Assembly: GCA_964648005.1 (NCBI GenBank) | Contig: CAZYKR010000082.1 | Coordinates: 1-15,282 of the forward strand | DNA: 15,282 nt | Direction: 5' to 3' | Origin: JAGQTE01 sp964648005 | Lineage (GTDB): Bacteria > Actinomycetota > Acidimicrobiia > Acidimicrobiales > Acidimicrobilacustridaceae | Shown: piece after piece, positions 5,701 to 15,282 of the stretch | Numbering within the stretch: position 1 is the first letter of the stretch | How the letters are laid out: each line of letters opens with the position of its first letter | The notes under the pieces: generated by a model | Told to the model about the DNA's origin: nothing | Databases searched by the model: none | Seen by the model: only the letters and a program-made list of their open reading frames with translations | Made by a program: the position numbers and the translations under genes

Positions 5701-8700
5701 ATGGACCAGGCCGCTGACTGGTGCCCACGATGTGGCTCGCGACCCGTGACAGGTGCGGTGTGCCCGCGATGCGGTGTCGTGCTCACCGACCCGGTCGTCG
5801 GCGACCTCCGCGCCATCGACCGGCGCGCCGGCGACCTGCAGCAGTGGATCATCGACCACGAGCGCCTGAGCGCCGAACTCCGGCAGCGCCTCGCCGCGAG
5901 CGACACGGCGGTCCGCACGGCTCGCGCCGAGCTCGACGGGCTCGGACCGGCGCGCGCCGCGCTCCTGCCGAACTTGCGCGTAACGCCAGCGGCCCCGCCT
6001 CCGACTCCGCCGGGTCCGGCGCCGTCCGCGCCGCCGCCGGTGCAGGCCGCCACCGGCGCCGCCACGCCGACCGCGCCCGAGTGGCGGGCCGCGACGCTGG
6101 GCAACGTGCTGCTCGGGCTGGGCACGGTCCTGCTGACGATCGCCGCACTCGTGTTCGCCTCGGTCACCTGGCAGACCCTCACCGAGGCGCAGCGGGCGCT
6201 GGTCCTGCTCGGGGTGACGGCGATCTGCGCCGCGGGTGCCGGCGTGCTGCACCGTCGCCTCCCCAACACCGCCGAGGCGTTCGGCGTGCTGTTCGTGGCG
6301 TTCGCGCTGGTCGACTGGTACGCCATCCGGCGCGCCGGGGTGGCATCCGGCCTCGGCGAGGAGCTGTGGTGGAGCATCGGGCTGGCCGGCGCTGCGGGGC
6401 TCTCGCTCGGCACGTGGTCCGTGCTGCGCCTGCGCGTGCAGCAGCACCTGACGCCGGTGCTCGCCGCCGCCTCAGGGGTCACGCTGGTCGCGGGCGTCAG
6501 CGACCAATTCAGCGAGCCGCTGTCGGTGGCCGCGCTCGGCGTGAGCCTGGTCTCGACGCTGGCGGTGCTCGTGGGGGCGCTGCTGTGGTCGGTCCCGACC
6601 TGGCGGCGGCTGGCGGCGACGGCGTCATGGCTGGCGGTGCCGCTGTTCGGCGCGGCGGCCGTGCTCGCCGTCGCCGGCACGACCTCCTCCGGGGGCGGGC
6701 TCGGCGCCAGCCTCGCCTGGTTCGCCGTGGCGCTCGCACCGATCGGCGCACGCGTGGCGCACCCGCGCTGCCGATCCGCAACGACGGCGGACGCGCTCGT
6801 CGCCGGCGCCGCCGCGACGATCGGCCTCGGCCTGCTCGCCGGGGCTGCGGGGCCTTTGGACGCGGACGGTGTGGCGATCGTCGCCGCCGCGCTCGTCGTG
6901 TCGATGGCGCTCGCTTCCCGGTTCGCGCCCGCGGTCCTCGAGCGCGGGCTCACCGTCGTCGCCGCCGCCGGCGGGGTCCTGCTCGCGATCCCGGCGTCGG
7001 TGGTGCTCGCCGGCGCGCTGGTCGCCTCGACGTCGATATGGACCCAGGCCTGGGCCGGCGCTGCGGGCGAGGTGTCGGGCACGGCCGCCACCGGCGCCTG
7101 GGGGGCGCACGCCGACCCGTTCACCGGCGCCTGGTGGGCGGCGGTCGTGTGGGCGGCGCTCGGCGCAGCGGTGGCCGTGGCGGCGGTCGAGCGGCACGAC
7201 CGCCCCGCGCGGCTCGCGGCGAACGATGCCGCGTCGCTGGCGATCGCAGCCGGATCGGCGGCGGCGCTCGTCCTTCCCGTGACCGCGGGATGGCCCGTCG
7301 CCACCGCTGCGCTCGTCGACCTGTGTGCCGGTGGCGCGCTGCTGCTGTGGTTGGTGCGACGACCGGCGTTCGACAAGGTCGCCACGGCCGGCGCTGTCGG
7401 ATCGACGGTGCTCGCGCTCGCCGCCATCAGCTGGGCGGTCTACGACCCCTGGCTCACCGTGGTCTGCGCCGCCGGCGTCGCCGTGGTGGCCGCTGCCGCC
7501 TTCGCCGCTGCCGTGGCCGATGCCGAGCGGGGCGTGCTGGCCGGCCTTGTCGTGGCCGCCGGCACGTCGACGGCCGGGCTCGNNNNNNNNNNGGCCGGCG
7601 CAACGACGGTCGTGGCGGCCACGGCTGCGGTCGTGCTCGCCGCGTGGGTGCCACGGCTGGCCGAGCGGCGGCCCGCGATCGACGTCGCCGCGACCGCGCC
7701 GGCGGCGGTCGGGCTCGTCTCGGCGGCGGCGGGATGGCCCGACGCCGCGCCGTTCGCGACGGCGACGGCCGTCGCGGTCGTAGCCGTCGGGCTAGCCGCG
7801 TCGGCACCCAAGGCTCGGGCCGTGGCGAGCCGGGCCGCTGCGGTCGCCGGAGGCTTCGCGTGCGGTGCGCTCGCCTTGAGCTTGCTCACCGTGGCCGCGG
7901 GGGTCGACCAGATCGCGGTCGGGCTGCTGCTCGGGGTACTCGGCGCGGTGGGGCTCGTGGCGTCGACGGTGGTCCTGCGCAGCGGCCGTGCCGACCTCGA
8001 TGTCGCCCAACGGGTGGCCCTCGCCGCGAGCGCGGGTACGGCCGGCGTCGCCGGGGTCGCGCTCGCTTACCTCGGCGAAGGTCTGCTCGCCACCTCCGGC
8101 CCGACGGCTGCAGGGTGGGCCGCACAGCCGTGGTGGGCGATCGGTGCGCTCGGCGCGCTCACCGTCGGCTCGGTCGTCGCCTCGATGCGCGCGCCCGAGG
8201 AGAGCCTGCGCGCCGTGCTGCTGGCGGTGGCGTCGGCCGGCGTGACCGTCGAGGCGGGACTGCTCGTCGCCGCCGTGGGCGGGCCCCCGGCGTGGGCCGC
8301 CACCGCCGTCGTGGCCGCCAGCGCTGTCGTAGTGGTCGGCTCGATCTGGTCGCACGGCCGGTCCGAGCGCGGCGGTCGCACGCACCGCAGCGTGGTGGCG
8401 GTGTCGACGATCATCGGCATGTCGGCGGCCGTGGCGTCGCTCGATGGGTGGGTGACCGGATCGCAGCGGTGGGCGACGGTCGCGTCGCTCGCGCTCGTCG
8501 CCACCGCGTGCTCGGGGGTGTATGTCCGGCTGCGCGACGACCCGCGGGCGCAGCTCGCCCTCGGCGCCGCAGGTCTGACGGCCGTGCTCGTCGCCGGTCT
8601 CGCGGTGAGCGCCGCCGGCGGCTCCGCGCCCGCGGCAGCCGCGGTCGCCGGCAGCCTGGCGAGCGCCCTGGTTGCCGTCTCGCCACAGCTCGCCTGGCGC

Positions 8701-9732
8701 GCGACGACCGGTGCGCCGGCGGCCACGAGCGCGCTCCTGCCCGTCGGCGCCGTCGGATGGCTCGGCGCCCTCGCCGTGGCGGTGGGCGGCGAGGCGGTCG
8801 TGTCCGCCACGCCGGCGACGACGATGTCCGGATGGGGCTCCGACCCGTGGGTGACCGTCAGCCTCCTCGGCGCCCTCGCGCTCGCGGCCCTTGCCGCAGC
8901 CGCGACGACCCGGGCGCTCGATGCCGCCGCGCTGCGCGACGCGCTCGCCGGCGTCGCCGTCGCCGCCCTGCTGGCCACCGTCGCCACCGCTGCCGCCGCC
9001 GCCGGCGTGGCGCCGTGGGTCCTCGGCGTGACACTGGTCGGCGCGGCTGGCGGCGTGCAGGCCGCGGGGGCGCACCTGCTGCGCGGTCGGCGTACGGGTG
9101 GCGTGGTCGAGGTGGTCGGGGCGGCGGGAGCCGTCGTCGGCCTCGCCTGGGCGCACACCGAGCCGGTCGGCATGGCGATCGCGCTCACGACGCTGAGCGC
9201 CCTGCTCGGCGTCGTGGCCGCCGCGCCCGGACGCCGCTGCCTGCTGTGGGCCGCCGCCGGCGCCGCGCTGGGTGCGGTGTGGGCCTGGCTCGGCGTCGCC
9301 GACGTCGAGGTGCCCGAGGCGTACGCGCTCCCCGCCGCTGCCGTCTCGCTGGCGGCGGGGTTGGTCGGGCATCGGCGCCGGCCGGAGACGTCGTCGTGGC
9401 TGCTGTTCGGTCCGGCGCTGGCGCTCGGACTCGCGCCGACGCTGCTGCTCGCGCTCGGCGGCAACGCGGTGATGCGACCGCTGGTCCTGAGCGCGGCGTC
9501 CGCTGGTGTCACCCTCGTGGGCGTCCGCTTCCGCCTGCAGGCGCCAGTGGTCGTGGGCGGCACGGTGCTGGTGATCCTGGCCTTCGACACGCTGTGGCCC
9601 GTCGCCAGCTTCGTCCCGCGGTGGGTGCTGTTCGCCGCAGCCGGTGCCGCCTTCGTGTGGCTCGGCGCGACCATCGAGCGGCGGATCCGCCAGCTGCGCT
9701 CGTGGGCGCACACCGTCGGCGAGCTCGACTGA
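5701..9732 (+). CDS. Giant polytopic membrane protein with zinc ribbon, coiled coil and repeated hydrophobic units
   Basis: The frame gives about 1,343 residues, provisional because 10 Ns interrupt it at residues 628-631. The N-terminus holds a zinc ribbon (CPRC at 8-11, CPRC at 21-24), then a charged predicted coiled coil at about 34-82 and a Pro/Ala linker at about 93-127. The rest is almost entirely Ala/Val/Leu/Gly-rich membrane sequence, with well over 20 plausible helices separated by short Arg-rich loops. The layout recalls actinobacterial membrane proteins annotated as containing an SCO7613 C-terminal domain, as far as I can recall; no function is known. Aromatic-led motifs such as PWWAIGALGAL recur every 100-140 residues, suggesting internal duplication. 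ATG 5701 immediately precedes the zinc ribbon, with GGAGG at 5683-5687 and a GGGG run nearer. It is divergent from the two-component operon, which may regulate it. The open frame extending to 4924 upstream is antisense sequence. Confidence 0.8.
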   Translation: MDQAADWCPRCGSRPVTGAVCPRCGVVLTDPVVGDLRAIDRRAGDLQQWIIDHERLSAELRQRLAASDTAVRTARAELDGLGPARAALLPNLRVTPAAPPPTPPGPAPSAPPPVQAATGAATPTAPEWRAATLGNVLLGLGTVLLTIAALVFASVTWQTLTEAQRALVLLGVTAICAAGAGVLHRRLPNTAEAFGVLFVAFALVDWYAIRRAGVASGLGEELWWSIGLAGAAGLSLGTWSVLRLRVQQHLTPVLAAASGVTLVAGVSDQFSEPLSVAALGVSLVSTLAVLVGALLWSVPTWRRLAATASWLAVPLFGAAAVLAVAGTTSSGGGLGASLAWFAVALAPIGARVAHPRCRSATTADALVAGAAATIGLGLLAGAAGPLDADGVAIVAAALVVSMALASRFAPAVLERGLTVVAAAGGVLLAIPASVVLAGALVASTSIWTQAWAGAAGEVSGTAATGAWGAHADPFTGAWWAAVVWAALGAAVAVAAVERHDRPARLAANDAASLAIAAGSAAALVLPVTAGWPVATAALVDLCAGGALLLWLVRRPAFDKVATAGAVGSTVLALAAISWAVYDPWLTVVCAAGVAVVAAAAFAAAVADAERGVLAGLVVAAGTSTAGLXXXXAGATTVVAATAAVVLAAWVPRLAERRPAIDVAATAPAAVGLVSAAAGWPDAAPFATATAVAVVAVGLAASAPKARAVASRAAAVAGGFACGALALSLLTVAAGVDQIAVGLLLGVLGAVGLVASTVVLRSGRADLDVAQRVALAASAGTAGVAGVALAYLGEGLLATSGPTAAGWAAQPWWAIGALGALTVGSVVASMRAPEESLRAVLLAVASAGVTVEAGLLVAAVGGPPAWAATAVVAASAVVVVGSIWSHGRSERGGRTHRSVVAVSTIIGMSAAVASLDGWVTGSQRWATVASLALVATACSGVYVRLRDDPRAQLALGAAGLTAVLVAGLAVSAAGGSAPAAAAVAGSLASALVAVSPQLAWRATTGAPAATSALLPVGAVGWLGALAVAVGGEAVVSATPATTMSGWGSDPWVTVSLLGALALAALAAAATTRALDAAALRDALAGVAVAALLATVATAAAAAGVAPWVLGVTLVGAAGGVQAAGAHLLRGRRTGGVVEVVGAAGAVVGLAWAHTEPVGMAIALTTLSALLGVVAAAPGRRCLLWAAAGAALGAVWAWLGVADVEVPEAYALPAAAVSLAAGLVGHRRRPETSSWLLFGPALALGLAPTLLLALGGNAVMRPLVLSAASAGVTLVGVRFRLQAPVVVGGTVLVILAFDTLWPVASFVPRWVLFAAAGAAFVWLGATIERRIRQLRSWAHTVGELD
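7583..7592. other. Assembly gap (10 Ns) inside the giant membrane-protein gene
   Basis: Ten undetermined bases interrupt the coding sequence. The same frame is open and membrane-protein-like on both sides, so the gene itself looks intact. Ten Ns may be a scaffold placeholder of unknown true length, which leaves the protein length uncertain. GC-rich, repetitive sequence around it explains an assembly break. Confidence 0.95.
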
Positions 9733-9740
9733 TCGACCGG

Positions 9741-9746
9741 TAGCCT
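9741..9746 (+). promoter_or_regulatory. Candidate -10 box of a leaderless promoter (DUF3089 gene)
   Basis: TAGCCT occupies exactly -12 to -7 if transcription starts at the A of the ATG at 9753. No Shine-Dalgarno is seen before that ATG. Together these suggest a leaderless mRNA, common in Actinobacteria. The 20-bp gap after the membrane-protein stop holds the box; no convincing -35 is visible. Confidence 0.5.
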
Positions 9747-9752
9747 GGGCTG

Positions 9753-10994
9753 ATGCGGTGTCGTCGGGTCCTGGTCGTGCTCATCGGTGTGGCGATGGGA
9801 GCGGCCACTGCGTGTTCCAGCACCGACACCGCGGCACCGACCACCACCGCCGCGTCGTCCGGCACGGCAGCGTCGAGCGCCACCGGCTCGACATCGGGCG
9901 GCGACGCCCCGGACCGGACACCGTTCAATCCGTACGGGGCGTACACGTCGGAGGTGTACGCCGGGACAACCAACTGGCTGTGCCGACCCGACATGGCCGA
10001 CGACGTCTGCCACGGCGACCTCGACGCCACCGTGATCGGCACCGACGGCAGCCTCGAGGTGCTCGAGGCCGAGCCGGCCGTCGACGACGCGCCGATCGAC
10101 TGCTTCTACGTCTACCCCACCATCAGCGCCGACGACACGGCGAACAGCGACCTGAGCCCGGGGCCCGAGGAGCGCAACGTCGTGGTCCAGCAGGCGGCGC
10201 GCCTGCGCAGCCAGTGCCGTGTGTTCGCCCCCGTGTACCGCCAGAACACGCTCAAGTCGCTGATGGGCAGCGTCGAGAGCGACCTGTCGCGTGAGGAGCG
10301 CGCCGCGCTCGCCTACGGCGACGTCCTCGACGCCTGGAAGCAGTACCTGGCCAACGACAACGACGGGCGCGGCGTGGTGCTGATCGGGCACTCCCAGGGA
10401 GCGGGGATGCTCAACCAGCTCATCCGTGAGGAGATCGACGAGCAGCCCGAGGTGCTCGACCACCTGCTCGCCGCCTACCTGCTCGGCGGTGGGGTGACCG
10501 TGCCCGCCGGGGCCGACGTCGGCGGCGACTTCGCCAACGTGCCGGCGTGCCGGACCGACGACCAGCTCGGCTGCGTCGTGTCGTTCGCCTCGTTTCGCGC
10601 CACCGACCCGCCACCGGCGAGCTCGTTCTTCGGCCGACCCCGCGGCGGCGACGGCGAGGTGCTCTGCACCAACCCGGCGGCGCTCGCCGGGGGCAGCGCC
10701 GAGCTCGACGCCTACCTGCCCGCCGGGGCGGCCTGGCTCGGCGACGACCTGGCGGCGCAGATCACGACGCCGTTCGTCCAGGTGCCCGGGATGCTCACCG
10801 GCGAGTGCGTCAGCAAGGACGGCTTCACCTACCTCGAGATCGGTATCGACGCCGACCCCGCCGACGCCCGACCCGATGACATTCCCGGCGACCTCACGCC
10901 CGAGTGGGGCCTGCACCTCGTCGACGTCAACCTGACGATGGGCGACATCGTCGAGCTCGTCACCGCCCAGCGCGCCGCCTACACCGGCGGCTGA
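9753..10994 (+). CDS. DUF3089 alpha/beta-hydrolase lipoprotein
   Basis: The 413-residue product is a probable cell-surface lipoprotein. Residues 1-20 form a signal peptide (RCRR, then a hydrophobic core) ending in a lipobox-like ATAC with C21. A Ser/Thr/Ala-rich linker follows to about residue 50. The remainder matches the DUF3089 family of alpha/beta hydrolases: WLCRP...C near 76-86, PIDCFYVYPT at 114-123, nucleophile elbow GHSQGA with S214, and a late GLHLVDVN with H388 as the likely catalytic base. Eight cysteines after the lipobox (77, 86, 117, 155, 266, 274, 305, 352) fit an exported, disulfide-bearing enzyme. Substrate is unknown; the fold suggests an ester. ATG 9753 has a -10 box at leaderless spacing. 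The last 16 bp overlap the opposing GH2 gene. Confidence 0.9.
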   Translation: MRCRRVLVVLIGVAMGAATACSSTDTAAPTTTAASSGTAASSATGSTSGGDAPDRTPFNPYGAYTSEVYAGTTNWLCRPDMADDVCHGDLDATVIGTDGSLEVLEAEPAVDDAPIDCFYVYPTISADDTANSDLSPGPEERNVVVQQAARLRSQCRVFAPVYRQNTLKSLMGSVESDLSREERAALAYGDVLDAWKQYLANDNDGRGVVLIGHSQGAGMLNQLIREEIDEQPEVLDHLLAAYLLGGGVTVPAGADVGGDFANVPACRTDDQLGCVVSFASFRATDPPPASSFFGRPRGGDGEVLCTNPAALAGGSAELDAYLPAGAAWLGDDLAAQITTPFVQVPGMLTGECVSKDGFTYLEIGIDADPADARPDDIPGDLTPEWGLHLVDVNLTMGDIVELVTAQRAAYTGG

Positions 10995-12799
10995 CCGATG
11001 GCGGCCCGCAGGCGAGCCAGGTCCACCTTCGGCCGGCCGTCGGCACCGCAGATCCCGTTGATCTCCTGTTCGACGTCGCGCAGCTGCGTCCAGCACCAGC
11101 CCCGCAGCTCGGGGACGGACTCGACGGCACGGATCTGGGCCACCATCCGCTCGAGCAGGTCCTCGGCATCGGCGGCGGCGGCGTAGTCGAACCGGTCGCC
11201 CGTCGGGTCGCCACCGACCCGGTACCCGACGCCGCCGAACTCCGAGAGCAGCAACGGCCCGGCCGACCCCGGCTCGGGCGCGCAACCGTCCGCCCACACG
11301 GCGACGTTCGGCACCATGTCCATCAGCTCACCGGGGTCCACGGCGGCCGGGTCGTCCACCTGGGCGAAGGTCAGCCAGCGGCGCAGGTCGAAGTCCGGGG
11401 CCTCGTCGGCGATGGCGACCGGCGCACGCACCCAGCCGCGCTCGGCGACGCCGGTCCACCGTCGACGCAGCCCGTCGGGGTCCTGGTCGTAGTCGTGCAC
11501 GTCGACCACGTCGGTGTCGACGTGGCCCCACCCGGAGTTGTCGACCACGGGCCGGGTCGGGTCGAGCCGCCGGGTGACGGCAGCGAAGCGGCGCACGACG
11601 TCCTGCAGCGCCGGGCGGTGGTGGACGCCCTGCACGCCCCAGCTCTCGTTGATCGGCACCCAGGCCACGACGCAGGGGTGGCTGCGGTCGCGACGGATGG
11701 CGGCGGTCCACTCCACTTCGGCGGCGTCGCCGAGCGCACCCGTGAGCTTGGCGAGGCCGAACGGCGAGGGCAGCTCCTCCCACACCAGCACGCCCATCCG
11801 GTCGGCGTGCCACAGGAACCGCGGGTCCTCGATCTTCTGGTGCTTGCGCACGCCGTTGGCCCCCAGGGCACGCACCACCGCCAGGTCGTCGAGCAACGCC
11901 TGCGTCGACGGTGGCGTGAGCAGGCTCTCGGGCCAGGTGCCCTGGTCGAGCACGAGCCGCTGATACAGCGGTGCGCCGTTGAGCAGCCAGCGATCGCCGT
12001 CGATCGTCAGCGTCCGGAAGCCCACATGGCCGTGCACCCGATCGAGCACAGCACCGTCGACGCCGAGGATCTCCAGGTCGAGGTCGTAGAGCGCCGGATC
12101 GTCGGGCGACCACGGCCGGATGCCGTCGATACGACCCTCGATACCAACGGGGGCGCCGGTGAGCTCGACCGGTCCGGCCGGGCCGTGCACGGTCGCCCGC
12201 AGCGACGCACCGTCGACGGCACCGCACAGGTCCGCCGACACCCGCAGCGAGCCGTCGGCGTCGGCGACGACCCAGGCCTCGTCGATCCAGGCGGCGCCCG
12301 TGACCTCGCACCACCCCGACTGCCAGATGCCGCTGGTGGCCGTGTAGTGGATCATGAACGGGAACGTGGCGGTCTGCTTGCCGCGCAGTTGATCGCTGCG
12401 GTACTCGTCGACGGCCCGGATGGTCAGCTCGTGGTGGTCCGCTCCGGCCGCCAGGGCGCCGGTGACGTCGACGGTCCACGGGACGTGGCCGCCGGTGTGC
12501 GCGCCGACCTCGAGCCCGTCGATCCACATCGTTGCCGAGTGGTCGACGGCACCGACGTGGACGAGCACGCGCTCCCCCGCCGACCACGGCGGCGGCACGA
12601 AGCGGCGCCGGTACCACAGCACCTCGTGCAGGTCACGGTCGCCGACGCCCGAGGCCTCCGCCTGGGGCGCGAACGGCACGGCGATCGTGCGGTCGAAGGT
12701 CGGCTCGCCGAACGAGAACGCCCATGGCCCGTCGAGCCCCAGCCAACGGTCGCGGCGACGGTCCGGTCGCGGGTGGTCGGGGGCCGCCGCCTCGGTCAT
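10979..12799 (-). CDS. Glycoside hydrolase family 2 enzyme, beta-galactosidase/beta-glucuronidase-like
   Basis: This 606-residue GH2 enzyme lacks a signal peptide and is probably cytoplasmic. An N-terminal jelly-roll sugar-binding domain spans about 20-170 (LWYRRRF at 61-67, MWIDG at 91-95). An immunoglobulin-like domain follows to about 262 (GFRTLTIDG) and a TIM barrel runs from about 270 to the end. The catalytic pair is visible: acid/base E385 in PINESWG and nucleophile E520 in LLLSEFGG, 135 residues apart as expected for a retaining GH2. Landmarks LDQGTWPESLLTPPS and RKHQKIEDPRFLW place it in a compact branch that often bears generic 'GH2 TIM barrel' names; sugar specificity cannot be read. 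No transporter or regulator is adjacent. ATG 12799 has no Shine-Dalgarno but has TACGGT at -12 to -7. Its stop overlaps the DUF3089 gene by 16 bp. Confidence 0.93.
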   Translation of the reverse strand: MTEAAAPDHPRPDRRRDRWLGLDGPWAFSFGEPTFDRTIAVPFAPQAEASGVGDRDLHEVLWYRRRFVPPPWSAGERVLVHVGAVDHSATMWIDGLEVGAHTGGHVPWTVDVTGALAAGADHHELTIRAVDEYRSDQLRGKQTATFPFMIHYTATSGIWQSGWCEVTGAAWIDEAWVVADADGSLRVSADLCGAVDGASLRATVHGPAGPVELTGAPVGIEGRIDGIRPWSPDDPALYDLDLEILGVDGAVLDRVHGHVGFRTLTIDGDRWLLNGAPLYQRLVLDQGTWPESLLTPPSTQALLDDLAVVRALGANGVRKHQKIEDPRFLWHADRMGVLVWEELPSPFGLAKLTGALGDAAEVEWTAAIRRDRSHPCVVAWVPINESWGVQGVHHRPALQDVVRRFAAVTRRLDPTRPVVDNSGWGHVDTDVVDVHDYDQDPDGLRRRWTGVAERGWVRAPVAIADEAPDFDLRRWLTFAQVDDPAAVDPGELMDMVPNVAVWADGCAPEPGSAGPLLLSEFGGVGYRVGGDPTGDRFDYAAAADAEDLLERMVAQIRAVESVPELRGWCWTQLRDVEQEINGICGADGRPKVDLARLRAAIGQPPV

Positions 12800-12805
12800 G
12801 GCCGG

Positions 12806-12811
12806 ACCGTA
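12806..12811 (-). promoter_or_regulatory. Candidate leaderless -10 box of the GH2 gene
   Basis: On the minus strand TACGGT is followed by six bases and then the ATG at 12799, placing it at -12 to -7 if the mRNA begins at the start codon. No Shine-Dalgarno is present. A clear -35 is not seen; it would lie inside the first codons of the divergent gene. Confidence 0.5.
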
Positions 12812-12815
12812 GCTC

Positions 12816-12821
12816 TAGGTT
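12816..12821 (+). promoter_or_regulatory. Candidate leaderless -10 box of the cysteine-cluster gene
   Basis: TAGGTT lies seven bases before the GTG at 12829 (-13 to -8 for a leaderless transcript), with no good Shine-Dalgarno. It is four bases from the opposing box at 12806-12811, so the two promoters must overlap and their -35 regions fall in each other's 5' coding sequence. Confidence 0.5.
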
Positions 12822-12828
12822 GCAGGCC

Positions 12829-13342
12829 GTGGACGACGAACCGCTCGACACCTCGACGCTGCCGGCGTGGCTCGAGGCCATGGCGGCAGCGCTACGCGGC
12901 GACGCCGACGCCGACGTGGCGTGCGGCTCGTGCACGGCGTGTTGTCGCTCGCACCAGTTCGTGCACGTGGCGCCCGACGAGACCGACGCCTTGGCGCACC
13001 TGCCGGCGGAGCTGCTGGTGCCGGCGCCCGGCCTACCCGCCGGGCACCGGATCCTCGGCTACGACGCCGACGGCCGCTGCCCGATGCTGGGGGCGCACGG
13101 CTGCACGATCTACGACCACCGCCCGCGCACGTGCCGCACCTACGACTGCCGAGTCTTCGCTGCCACCGGCCTCGACCCCACGGCCGATGGCAAACCCGCC
13201 ATCGGCGCCCAGGCCCGGCGGTGGCGCTTCGCCGAGGCAGACGGCGAGGCGCATCGTGCGTTGGCCGCCGAGCTCACCGCCGCGGCTGCGGCGTGCGACG
13301 GCGACGCCACGGCGCGCGCCGTGCGCGCCGTGGCCGTCGTGC

Positions 13343-13359
<17 letters not shown>
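12829..13359 (+). CDS. YkgJ-type CxxCxxCC cysteine-cluster protein
   Basis: This 176-residue protein belongs to the YkgJ/CxxCxxCC family (Pfam UPF0153-like), whose members are thought to bind zinc or an iron-sulfur cluster. The motif CGSCTACC gives C32, C35, C38 and C39. A second set follows: C84 (RCPML), C92 (GCTIYDHRP) and C102/C107 (RTCRTYDC), the usual CxIYxxRPxxCRxyxC arrangement. After about residue 115 the sequence is Ala-rich, probably helical and not recognisable. It is likely cytoplasmic; the role is unknown. GTG 12829 is favoured because it lies just after the leaderless -10 box and 29 bp from the divergent GH2 start; the longer open frame from 12532 is antisense to the GH2 gene. 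The final 17 bp overlap the monooxygenase gene. Confidence 0.88.
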
Positions 13360-15159
<1,800 letters not shown>

Positions 15160-15163
<4 letters not shown>

Positions 15164-15282
15164 GGTGCTGGTGCTCCTTGCGGGTCCAGGGACGGCGCCG
15201 TGCTCCGAGGCAACCGGCGTTTGACGTAGTCGATGACGGCGAGGTGCTCGTCCTCCCAGCAGACCGTGAGCGGGATGTCGTG
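15160..15282 (-). CDS. C-terminal tail of an unidentified protein upstream of the monooxygenase
   Basis: Reading into the window on the minus strand, one frame is open for 40 codons and ends in a TGA that shares ATGA with the monooxygenase start. The tail begins HDIPLTVCWEDEHLAVIDYV, is followed by a basic KRRLPR and ends in a Pro/Ala-rich, probably disordered, terminus. The first 25 residues look like a folded domain end, so a real gene is likely. I do not recognise the family. Translational coupling implies a product that works with the monooxygenase, for instance in the same catabolic route; that is inference. Confidence 0.7.
15174..15179 (-). promoter_or_regulatory. Shine-Dalgarno of the flavin monooxygenase gene
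   Basis: AAGGAG on the minus strand sits 10 bp before the ATG at 15163, inside the coding sequence of the preceding gene. Translation can therefore initiate independently as well as by coupling through the ATGA overlap. Confidence 0.7.

Noticed and set aside
4909..6447. A 512-codon minus-strand frame that could suggest a response regulator with a ~300-residue N-terminal extension.
   Set aside because: The extra part is antisense to the zinc-ribbon and membrane-protein gene and has compositionally spurious sequence. The receiver domain starts naturally at GTG 5547.

Overview
The window is about 15 kb of high-GC DNA, strongly G/C at third codon positions, with dense short-gapped genes and no mobile element, tRNA, rRNA or CRISPR. 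It reads as a chromosomal segment of a free-living actinobacterium, most likely of class Acidimicrobiia. Pointers are the WWMASDGKWYPP opening of a small DUF4190 membrane protein, retention of the EngB GTPase (which I recall as missing from many better-known Actinobacteria), actinobacterial-type class 2 lipase and DUF3089 hydrolases, and TAnnnT boxes about 6-7 bp before start codons, as expected for leaderless mRNAs. A run of 10 Ns inside one gene shows that this is a draft or metagenome assembly. The taxonomic call is an inference.

Left part (1-3390): the 3' part of an N-acyl-D-amino-acid deacylase-like amidohydrolase is followed 2 bp later by engB (+). Facing them on the minus strand are a small 3Fe-4S-type ferredoxin, a DUF4190 membrane protein and a secreted class 2 lipase. 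The region upstream of the lipase carries two CRP/GlxR-like boxes, one of them a perfect TGTGA-N6-TCACA, suggesting cAMP-type control of an extracellular enzyme.

Middle (3512-9732): a NarL-type response regulator and a membrane histidine kinase form a tightly coupled minus-strand pair. They are divergent from a very large (about 1,340-residue) polytopic membrane protein with an N-terminal zinc ribbon, a coiled coil and many repeated hydrophobic units. The divergent intergenic region holds a perfect 14-bp palindrome, GTCACCCGGGTGAC. Related GTCAC/GTGAC arms recur at the other end of the two-component operon.

Right part (9753-15282): a DUF3089 lipoprotein hydrolase (+), a cytosolic glycoside hydrolase family 2 enzyme (-), a YkgJ-type cysteine-cluster protein (+), a Baeyer-Villiger-type flavin monooxygenase (-) and the unidentified C-terminal tail of a gene that overlaps the monooxygenase start by ATGA (-). 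The GH2 and YkgJ genes diverge from a 29-bp gap carrying two back-to-back -10 boxes, and both look leaderless. All three convergent gene pairs in the window overlap at their 3' ends by 16-20 bp.

I found no clear undescribed multi-gene system. The most interesting items are the regulatory architecture (tandem CRP-like sites, palindromes flanking the two-component operon, nested leaderless promoters) and the repeat-built giant membrane protein.
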